DNA from: an uncultured Oscillospiraceae bacterium
GTDB taxonomy: Bacteria; Bacillota; Clostridia; Oscillospirales; Acutalibacteraceae
Direction of reading: 5' to 3'
DNA length: 19,594 nt
Assembly: GCA_902478605.1 (NCBI GenBank)
Contig: CABSLQ010000056.1
Coordinates: 1-19,594 of the forward strand
The position numbers and the translations under genes were made by a program. Numbering within the stretch: position 1 is the first letter of the stretch; every line of letters starts with the position of its first letter. Below are positions 13,899 to 19,594 of the stretch, piece after piece. Below the pieces are notes generated by a model that saw only the letters and a list, made by a program, of their open reading frames with translations, did no database searches and was not told the origin of the DNA.

Positions 13899-14783
13899 TT
13901 GCATTATGTCATGGTTTTGCTGTCGGTCGTGGGCCTGGCCGCACAGTTTTCGCTCACTAAGGTCTGGCAGCAGCGCATGGGCACCGGCATGCGCATGGGA
14001 ATGGTGTACAACATGCTGCTCGGGCTGTTCGGGGCGGTGATTATGTTCGCCATCGGCGGGTTCCGGTGGGAATTCACCCTGTATTCCTTCCTTATGGCGG
14101 CGCTGACCTCCCTGGCGACGGGCGCCTACACACTGGCGGGCATTCCGCTCATTTCCCGCCGCGGGGTCTCGATATATACCCTGTTTCTCATGCTGGGCGG
14201 TATGGTGCCGCCCTATCTGTACGGTCTGCTTTTTCTGAATGAAACCTTTTCGGTGTGGCGGACGATTGGCCTGCTGCTGATTGCCGCGGCGCTGGTTCTC
14301 GTGAGCGGCGGCACCAACGGCCGGATGGAAAAAACCGATATCGTGCTGTGCCTGCTCGTCTTCCTGCTCAACGGCGTTGTCAGCATCGTGTCTAAGGTAC
14401 ATCAGGTGGAGACGGTGCATGCCGTCGTCTCGGCGGGCAGCTTTGTGCTGCTCGGCAATCTGGCCAAGGTGCTGGTTACGGGCGCCGCCGTCCCCTTTAT
14501 ACGCCGGGACGGGGAGCCGGCCGGGGAACGCACCGCGCGGCGGTCCGCCATCCTGCCCATGCTGGTGCTGGCGGCGGTCACGGCGGCGATCAGCGCGCTG
14601 GCCTATATGCTGCAGCTCATGGGAGCGTCGGCGCTGCCGGCGACGGTGCTGTATCCGTTGGTGACGGGTGGGACCATTGTGCTGACCGCCCTGGCGGGAC
14701 GGGTGTTCTTCCGGGAAAAGCTTACGCCGCGGCTGCTGACGGCCATCGGCCTGTGCTGTGCCGCGACGCTGTTGTTTTTGTAA
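13899..14783 (+). CDS. EamA/DMT-superfamily transporter
   Basis: A 294-aa inner-membrane protein made almost wholly of hydrophobic helices (about nine or ten), arranged as two similar halves, the usual drug/metabolite transporter plan. The frame is open to 13695, but the TTG at 13899 is preferred because AAAGGGG (13884-13890) lies eight bases before it and the promoter -10 is at 13863-13868; the ATG at 13911 is an alternative. The first half has YTLFLMLGGMVPPYLYGLLFLNETFS and the second ALPATVLYPLVTGGTIVLTALAGRVFFREKL, both matching the EamA motif where a conserved Glu (NETF, REKL) follows the fourth helix of each half. Substrate is unknown. The divergent AraC gene suggests sugar- or metabolite-dependent control. 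Confidence 0.85.
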   Translation: MHYVMVLLSVVGLAAQFSLTKVWQQRMGTGMRMGMVYNMLLGLFGAVIMFAIGGFRWEFTLYSFLMAALTSLATGAYTLAGIPLISRRGVSIYTLFLMLGGMVPPYLYGLLFLNETFSVWRTIGLLLIAAALVLVSGGTNGRMEKTDIVLCLLVFLLNGVVSIVSKVHQVETVHAVVSAGSFVLLGNLAKVLVTGAAVPFIRRDGEPAGERTARRSAILPMLVLAAVTAAISALAYMLQLMGASALPATVLYPLVTGGTIVLTALAGRVFFREKLTPRLLTAIGLCCAATLLFL

Positions 14784-14845
14784 CAATATGAGAAGGCGGA
14801 CTCCATAAGGAGGCGGGCCTGCGGCCCGGAGAGGATGCACAATAG

Positions 14846-14884
14846 GGCCGCCCGCTGCAGGCTAAAAACCTGCAGCGGGCGGCC
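14846..14884. terminator. Hairpin terminator between convergent genes
   Basis: A perfect 16-bp GC-rich stem, 14846-14861 with 14869-14884, around CTAAAAA. The tail (TTGCTGTTGTT) is T-rich but broken. It separates the transporter gene from the leftward repeat-protein gene. Confidence 0.72.
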
Positions 14885-14907
14885 TTGCTGTTGTTCCCTA
14901 TCGCCTC

Positions 14908-15909
14908 TTATTGTATGGGTTCATCGGCCGTCATCAGCGCATACAGCGAAGGGCTGGCGGATTGGATGGCTTCCACATTGGCTGCATATTCCTGCTGCGC
15001 CTGTTCAAACGGCAGCCGATCGTATGTTTCATACAGAGCGGTCATGTCTTCCATACACTGCTTGAGTGCGGTCATGTTTATGCGGTTCTTGTGGATATAG
15101 GCCTCCCCATACGTTTCGCAGCAATACAGCTTGGCTTTCAGCCGGGCCAATGCCAGCTTCATATCCATTTGAAACTGTTCGAACGCATTCGGTTCAGGCT
15201 CAGGGTCGGCCATGGCGGCATAGGTGGACGGGCAGGCCGTTTTGATAGTCTCCAGGCATGCGGCATATTCCTGCTGCGCCTGTTCAAACGGCAGCTGACG
15301 GGCACGGTATTTTTCCTGCAGAGAGGTTATGTCCTGAATCGACTGTTTTAACTCCTCCACATGAATTCTAAGGCCTTTTATATAGTATTCCCCGTACACT
15401 TCGCATTCATACAATTTATCCTCCAAATGCATCAATGTCAGCCGCAAATCCGTTTCCAGCTGTTCCTGCGGCGTGGGTTCGGCGTCTAATGGGATCATTT
15501 CCTGAACCATATGCATCAGGTGTTCGTAATGCGCATCATATTCTTCGAGCGTCATGACCCGCATATACAAGCTGTTGACATAGTCCTTGTATTCCTGTAT
15601 CAAGGCATTTTTGTAGGTAATGCGTTCGGCTTCCTCCGTACTCTCTCCGCCGGCAACCGTTTCTTTCTTAAAAGAATTTAAATATCCAAGACAAAAGGCC
15701 TTTTCTTTCGCATCAAACAGCTTGTGCCCGTTTTCGGCATACGGATCCAGTACGACCCGGGGCGGCTCATTATCGACCCGCATAACCGGAGGCGCCACCC
15801 GCACGCCTTTACCGGAGAGCTGCGCCGCTGCGACGGTGATCACCGGAATAAGAATGAGGAGCGAAGTAACCACCGATATCATCAGGATGGTTTTTTTGTT
15901 TTTTTTCAT
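14908..15909 (-). CDS. Membrane-anchored protein with two tandem ~93-residue repeats, unknown function
   Basis: A 333-aa protein that I do not recognise. Residues 1-6 are basic and 7-29 hydrophobic, giving a signal peptide or anchor. After a spacer of about 100 residues come two homologous units, about 145-235 and 238-329, each predicted helical. Both contain a (D/C)KLYxCExYGExYI-like segment, an E/ALKQ(S/C)I/MxDxT segment, and the identical block LPFEQAQQEYAA, followed by ACPSTYAAM or SASPSLYALM. A weaker third match (EYDAHYEHLMHMVQEMIP, 123-140) suggests an older partial copy. The ATG at 15909 has GGAGG eight bases upstream and a good promoter. It is one of three exported proteins encoded in a row on this strand. 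Confidence 0.85.
   Translation of the reverse strand: MKKNKKTILMISVVTSLLILIPVITVAAAQLSGKGVRVAPPVMRVDNEPPRVVLDPYAENGHKLFDAKEKAFCLGYLNSFKKETVAGGESTEEAERITYKNALIQEYKDYVNSLYMRVMTLEEYDAHYEHLMHMVQEMIPLDAEPTPQEQLETDLRLTLMHLEDKLYECEVYGEYYIKGLRIHVEELKQSIQDITSLQEKYRARQLPFEQAQQEYAACLETIKTACPSTYAAMADPEPEPNAFEQFQMDMKLALARLKAKLYCCETYGEAYIHKNRINMTALKQCMEDMTALYETYDRLPFEQAQQEYAANVEAIQSASPSLYALMTADEPIQ
14984..15016. repeat. 33-base direct repeat, copy 1 (inside repeat-protein gene)
   Basis: Identical over 33 bases to 15263-15295. The two copies are 279 bases (93 codons) apart, so they mark the period of the internal duplication. Confidence 0.93.
15263..15295. repeat. 33-base direct repeat, copy 2
   Basis: Exact partner of 14984-15016. 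The perfect match within otherwise diverged repeats suggests recent gene conversion or strong local constraint. Confidence 0.93.
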
Positions 15910-15976
15910 AAGGCTTCCTCCATTCGCCCGTACAGGTGTCTGTCATGAGGCCCCGCATCGTATCCCGGTCAATTCC

Positions 15977-16006
15977 ATTATACGCGGTGTATCCGATCGC
16001 CGTCAA
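15977..16006 (-). promoter_or_regulatory. Promoter of the repeat-protein gene
   Basis: On the minus strand TTGACG (16006-16001), an 18-base spacer and a perfect TATAAT (15982-15977). Confidence 0.75.
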
Positions 16007-16058
16007 TGGACAGCGTACATAAGGGCAACAAAATAGTTTAACATATAAAACAGATACT

Positions 16059-16093
16059 CCCGGTAAACCGCGGCATGGCTGCGGTTTACCGGG
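16059..16093 (-). terminator. Hairpin terminator after the lipoprotein gene
   Basis: CCCGGTAAACCGC (16059-16071) pairs perfectly with GCGGTTTACCGGG (16081-16093). The minus-strand tail (AGTATCTGTTTTATA) is only loosely U-rich. It starts about 30 bases after the lipoprotein stop. Confidence 0.65.
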
Positions 16094-16125
16094 GTTCACC
16101 TGACGGCTTACCCGCAGAGGCTCTT

Positions 16126-16959
16126 TTAAAGCGGTATTTTTTTAAAGGACAGGGCCTTGATAAACGCTTCATAGGAAGCGAGTGCCGGGCCCTCATATGG
16201 CATGCGGAAGGGATATCCATCCTCCTTCCATGTGAAATACCCGCCTTCTGTTCCCGGCATATTGTCATAAACAATGTGCTCATGTATGACAGACAGGCCG
16301 CGCGTATTTGTTAAGGTAGTCCGCTCCGTATATTCCACAACGCCAAATTCCCGCTTTTTATGGCAGTAAGAGAAAAAGACATCTTCTCCGCTGGCCAGCT
16401 TTACGGTAAATTCGGACATGCCGCCGCCGCTCCAGTCTCCGGCTATGTAAAATGAAGCACTTGTCACCGTACAGCCATCTGGCAGCACGGGCAGCAGAAA
16501 ATACCGGTCTTGCAGCAGCATCTCAAATTCTTCGTCTTTCGGAACCACCTCAGGAGATTCTGCCGCCTCTTGAAGCGCCTGTATAAGCGCCTCCCTGGTA
16601 GAGAAGGTACGCAGCTTTTGTTCATAGGCCTCCAGCGTGGAAAAATTCATGACCGCGGGTATACGCGTGACGTAGATCTTCGTTGACCCCGTCGTCGTAG
16701 ACGCTGGATGCTCTATTTCGGTGGTGAGGGAATTGGACGCCGTCGTGGTCGGCTTTTTTTCCGCCGCCGAAGCGGAGGAGGCCGGGGAGGTCGGTGCATC
16801 GATCGGCACGGCCGGCGCCGCAGTGATCGGGGAGGTGGTTGAACCCGGGCCGGCCGCGCCGCTCTCGGCCGGAGGCGGCGTGCCGCAGGAGGAAAGCCAG
16901 AAAACCTGCCACAAGGCCAGCAGCAGACCCGCCGCGCGGGCCGTCGTTTTGTTTCGCAT
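16126..16959 (-). CDS. Secreted lipoprotein with Ser/Thr/Ala/Pro-rich linker, unknown function
   Basis: A 277-aa protein. Residues 1-24 are a signal peptide ending in the lipobox LSSC, so C25 is the lipidated residue and the protein is held on the outer face of the membrane. Residues 26 to about 95 are a low-complexity Pro/Ala/Ser/Thr linker. The rest (about 96-277) is a folded domain that I do not recognise, with DWSGGGMSEFTVKLASGEDVFFSYCHKKREFG resembling small beta-rich domains of unknown function. The start is supported by GAGAGGCGG shortly upstream. It lies between two other exported-protein genes on the same strand, with hairpins on both sides. Confidence 0.85.
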   Translation of the reverse strand: MRNKTTARAAGLLLALWQVFWLSSCGTPPPAESGAAGPGSTTSPITAAPAVPIDAPTSPASSASAAEKKPTTTASNSLTTEIEHPASTTTGSTKIYVTRIPAVMNFSTLEAYEQKLRTFSTREALIQALQEAAESPEVVPKDEEFEMLLQDRYFLLPVLPDGCTVTSASFYIAGDWSGGGMSEFTVKLASGEDVFFSYCHKKREFGVVEYTERTTLTNTRGLSVIHEHIVYDNMPGTEGGYFTWKEDGYPFRMPYEGPALASYEAFIKALSFKKIPL

Positions 16960-17026
16960 ACTATCCGCCTCTCGTTTCTTTTATAGCGGTTACCCGTCTC
17001 TTATCCGTATAGACAGGGCGGGCACA

Positions 17027-17090
17027 GAGAGCGCCAATTTGCAGGGGCCGTTGGCGCTCTCCCGGGCCGCCCACAATGCGGCGGCCCGGG
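17027..17090 (-). terminator. Two tandem hairpins after the metzincin gene
   Basis: An 11-bp stem (17027-17037 with 17051-17061) adjoins a second 11-bp stem (17061-17071 with 17080-17090). Both are perfect and GC-rich, but neither is followed by a T-run on the minus strand. They begin nine bases after the stop at 17099 and may act as a terminator or a 3' RNA stabiliser. Confidence 0.5.
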
Positions 17091-17098
17091 TTCGTTCC

Positions 17099-19336
17099 TT
17101 ACGTCAGATAGGCGTTGGCATAGCTTAGTATCTTTCCGCGGCATGCTGAACAATACGCCTCGGGGTTAAAGCTTTTCAGATTGGCCAGCTTGGTATCGTC
17201 GCTGGTGCCGCTTCGCATGATACATGGTATCCCCGGCGTGCACGTATTACTAAGATCCCCCTCGCAGCCCAGAGAATGTCCGAGTTCATGCGCTATGGAG
17301 CCGACACTGGTCTTTTCCCGCGTTGCGGTAGTTAAGTAGTTGCCCCAATGGACCAGGATCTGCGGGCCGCCCGAAACCGCTCCTGCGTTAAGGTTGTGCC
17401 CCCCGACCGCGCAGTATTCGCAGCTGAGATGGCCGGTCCATTTCAGGACAAAAGTATTCTGGGGTATGGTGCTGATCCCGCTCGGCTTGGTAAACAGCAG
17501 GTTCGCCGTATTGGTGCAGTGACAGCGATTGCTGTAATAGTCGCACGTCCCCGTCAGCGTTCTCGAACAGAACGCGTTGTAGCTGGATTTGTGCGTACAC
17601 GTGTCTGCCGGCGACGAATAGGTTGACACCGTGCTGTGAATTTGTATGCCGAATACCTTCAGGTAGTAGTCCGAAACAATTTTGGTATAGGCGGCGATGG
17701 TGCTTGACGGCGTGCCGCCGTATCGCGCCGTATACCCGGCGTCATAAAACTGCTTCAGGTAAAGGGTATAGGCATTGTAATAAATATGGATGATTGGCCG
17801 CAGCGAGGTGTTGGCGGTGTAATCGCTGCTGATATAGCACACCCGGTTGAGGGAACCGGCCACCGTGCGGGGCTGCAGCCGGATGCCGTGGTTCGTGGAA
17901 GGGCTGCTGTACCGTGCCTTCACCCAGGCGGTCACATCGATGGCGTCGCTCCCGCTGGTCTTGCCCCGGTTGTCGCCGATGTATTTGGCGCTGATCCGCC
18001 CGCCGGTAACACCCGGCTGCCCATTCCAGGTAATATTCTGGGAATCCCAGTGGGAAGCAACCCGGTAGGTATCAATGTACATGTTGTTGCCCGTCTGATA
18101 GCTGGCCGTCGGATAGTAATTGAGATAAAGCTGGGCGCTGGTTATCGTATTGGCGTTCAGCCCGGAGGCGGACGGCCACTGCGACAGGTCGAAATACATG
18201 CGGCCTTCGGTCGAGCTGGGGCCGGAGCCCACATATATGCGGTTGTACTTATAATAGTTGAGGGTGGGGTCGCTCTCCTGGACGCCGGCGTCGAGAACAT
18301 ATTTGGCGTTCTGGGTGGTTTTTTCCAGGGAAGGATCCAGCGTGACGGGATAGATCCGCGCCTCGTCCTCCAGCCAGGCGCGATCCGGCGTCAGTGTATA
18401 GCGGCAGCCTGTATCGGTTTGTTCCAGATGTACGGCAATGTCGGTGCTGTATCCTTCGCCCGCATCATACATGAAGGGGGCGGCGATCCGGAAGACCGGC
18501 TTTCCCTCTTCGTTGCGGAAGGTGACGCTTTTGTCGTCTTCCAATACGGCCTGCAGCCCGGTGTAGGTAAAGAGGAAAGAAAACGTACGGGCCGCGGGCA
18601 AAGCGTTCAGAACGATATCCTCCTTCAGACTCTGTCCGCAGATAGAATAGTGGAGGTTCATATTGCTTTGAACGGAAGCATAAGAAACCGCCGACCGATT
18701 CTTTTGCACGGTGACGGCATGCTCCTTCTGGAGATGGGCACGCGCCGCCGGATCCGTGACGCCGCGCAGCTTTTGCTGCAGCCGTTGCGCGCTCTCCGCC
18801 GCGTCTAACGGCTGGGTCACCTGAGCGGCGGCATCGGCAATGTTTTCCATACGGAACCGCACCGTGTATCCGCCGTAACGGACCACAACCGGGATGTTGT
18901 TGTTGATCCCCTTGGGAAGCTGCACTTTAAAATCGTTATCCTTATTTTCAAAATAACCGATATATGACAGGTTGTCAAGGCCTTGCGCATTCTGCACCGC
19001 CTGACTTTCTTCCGCCGTCAGCTCGGTATTGCGTTTTATTGTGCCTGTCAGCGGCTCTCCCAGGAGGGTGGCGGGGACCAGGGTGTTGTCAATTTCGATC
19101 CATTCCCCCTCCTGCCTATAGTGAACCGGTTCATCGTATACGACGGCGCTGTAGGAACCGTCTGACAAGCGGAAATGCTTGATGTTTTCTTCACGCTGGG
19201 AGGTTTCTTCGTTCACGACGGTAGGCGCTGCAGTGGATGCTGGAAATGCGGCGGGGTCTTTTACCGGGACGGCTGCATCAACCGGAGATACGGATGCGGC
19301 GGATACAGAAGCACTGGTCAGGACGGCGGCAGACAC
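17099..19336 (-). CDS. Secreted DNRLRE-domain protein with a C-terminal metzincin-like protease domain
   Basis: A 745-aa frame from GTG 19336. The residues just upstream in the same frame (KRIKKWLACVS) belong to a signal peptide but have no start codon, so the real N-terminus is unsettled (see findings). Residues about 55-335 match the N-terminal region of clostridial DNRLRE wall proteins (HFRLSDGSYSAVVYDEPVHY). The DNRLRE/CBM96-like beta domain covers about 340-520. The C-terminal domain (about 525-745) is Cys-rich and carries HELGHSLG (683-690) and, after it, CIMRSG (705-710), which reads as a Met-turn. This is a metzincin-type zinc protease signature, although the usual third ligand at the +10 position is Gly693, with Asp694 next. 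Target is unknown; likely extracellular protein. A strong promoter lies upstream. Confidence 0.83.
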   Translation of the reverse strand: MSAAVLTSASVSAASVSPVDAAVPVKDPAAFPASTAAPTVVNEETSQREENIKHFRLSDGSYSAVVYDEPVHYRQEGEWIEIDNTLVPATLLGEPLTGTIKRNTELTAEESQAVQNAQGLDNLSYIGYFENKDNDFKVQLPKGINNNIPVVVRYGGYTVRFRMENIADAAAQVTQPLDAAESAQRLQQKLRGVTDPAARAHLQKEHAVTVQKNRSAVSYASVQSNMNLHYSICGQSLKEDIVLNALPAARTFSFLFTYTGLQAVLEDDKSVTFRNEEGKPVFRIAAPFMYDAGEGYSTDIAVHLEQTDTGCRYTLTPDRAWLEDEARIYPVTLDPSLEKTTQNAKYVLDAGVQESDPTLNYYKYNRIYVGSGPSSTEGRMYFDLSQWPSASGLNANTITSAQLYLNYYPTASYQTGNNMYIDTYRVASHWDSQNITWNGQPGVTGGRISAKYIGDNRGKTSGSDAIDVTAWVKARYSSPSTNHGIRLQPRTVAGSLNRVCYISSDYTANTSLRPIIHIYYNAYTLYLKQFYDAGYTARYGGTPSSTIAAYTKIVSDYYLKVFGIQIHSTVSTYSSPADTCTHKSSYNAFCSRTLTGTCDYYSNRCHCTNTANLLFTKPSGISTIPQNTFVLKWTGHLSCEYCAVGGHNLNAGAVSGGPQILVHWGNYLTTATREKTSVGSIAHELGHSLGCEGDLSNTCTPGIPCIMRSGTSDDTKLANLKSFNPEAYCSACRGKILSYANAYLT

Positions 19337-19435
19337 ACAGGCCAGCCACTTTTTGATCCTCTTCCCATTTTACACCCTTTCTTCATTTCACTATCCGCGT
19401 GTTTGGCCCGCTGCAGAAACGAAAGCGGTCTGTTT

Positions 19436-19447
19436 TTAAAAACCCAT
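19436..19447 (-). other. 3-codon ORF behind a perfect Shine-Dalgarno
   Basis: GGAGGTGA (complement of 19453-19460) is followed five bases later by ATG GGT TTT TAA. It lies between a near-consensus promoter and the metzincin gene. It is either a minimal regulatory ORF or the broken true start of the gene. Confidence 0.6.
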
Positions 19448-19482
19448 GGGGTTCACCTCCACATTGTATCATTGTAAATCCA

Positions 19483-19512
19483 ATTATACGTTGTATACCC
19501 AATAATTGTCAA
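19483..19512 (-). promoter_or_regulatory. Near-consensus promoter of the metzincin gene
   Basis: On the minus strand TTGACA (19512-19507), an 18-base spacer and TATAAT (19488-19483). An AT-rich perfect palindrome immediately upstream could be an UP element or operator. Confidence 0.85.
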
Positions 19513-19537
19513 TTATTATAATTAACAATTATAATAA
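19513..19537. repeat. AT-rich inverted repeat next to the promoter
   Basis: TTATTATAATT (19513-19523) and AATTATAATAA (19527-19537) are perfect inverted copies separated by AAC. The repeat abuts the -35 box of the leftward promoter. Confidence 0.8.
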
Positions 19538-19558
19538 AAATATTTCAACATTTATACC

Positions 19559-19576
19559 ATATATAAGGTTATATAT
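19559..19576. repeat. Second AT-rich palindrome near the right edge
   Basis: ATATATAA (19559-19566) and TTATATAT (19569-19576) are inverted around GG. It lies in a very AT-rich tract that runs off the window, in sharp contrast to the GC-rich genes. No gene is seen in it. Confidence 0.7.
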
Positions 19577-19594
19577 TTAAATTTATTAAAAAAA

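Overview
The window looks like chromosome from a GC-rich Gram-positive anaerobe of the class Clostridia, probably Oscillospiraceae/Ruminococcaceae-like. This is inferred from strong AGGAGG-type ribosome binding sites, GTG and TTG starts, sigma-A-type promoters, a Gram-positive lipobox, a DNRLRE surface protein and the Thermotoga-type DAHP synthase. No rRNA, tRNA or CRISPR array was seen, and no species can be named from sequence alone.

Layout. 1-2900: two IS110-family elements in tandem on the minus strand. The first transposase runs off the left edge, and its reading frame is open to base 1. Both have a structured non-coding leader upstream of the transposase; the leader of the second (about 2700-2890) folds as two consecutive large-loop hairpins, as expected of an IS110 bridge RNA. 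2953-5105: argD-argF (arginine biosynthesis), overlapping by ATGA and closed by a strong terminator. 5115-5549: a small membrane-anchored or secreted orphan. 5568-6880: an aromatic biosynthesis unit made of a promoter, a 24-codon Tyr-containing leader ORF with an internal hairpin, an intrinsic terminator, and then a DAHP synthase. This reads as a transcription attenuator. 6977-9208: a uroporphyrinogen-decarboxylase-like gene and an AraC-family regulator, divergent, with overlapping promoters. 9140-10987 (minus): a tocopherol-cyclase-like protein and an alpha/beta-hydrolase esterase. 11087-12661: an exported phosphodiester-glycosidase-domain protein with a Thr-rich stalk and a C-terminal membrane anchor. 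12965-14783: an AraC regulator divergent from an EamA/DMT-type transporter, with back-to-back promoters. 14908-19336 (minus): three exported proteins, namely a protein with 93-residue internal repeats, a Ser/Thr-rich lipoprotein, and a large DNRLRE protein ending in a metzincin-like protease domain. The last 110 bases are very AT-rich and palindromic.

How the genes relate. The right third is largely devoted to the cell surface and export. The two AraC genes each sit divergently beside one likely target (the URO-D-like gene and the DMT transporter). The most interesting signals are the Tyr-codon leader/attenuator in front of a DAHP synthase that itself carries the N-terminal regulatory domain typical of Tyr-inhibited enzymes; the bridge-RNA-like leaders of the IS110 pair; the DNRLRE-metzincin protein with a displaced third zinc ligand; and the apparently frameshifted 5' end of that gene, where a near-perfect promoter and Shine-Dalgarno lead into a 3-codon ORF.
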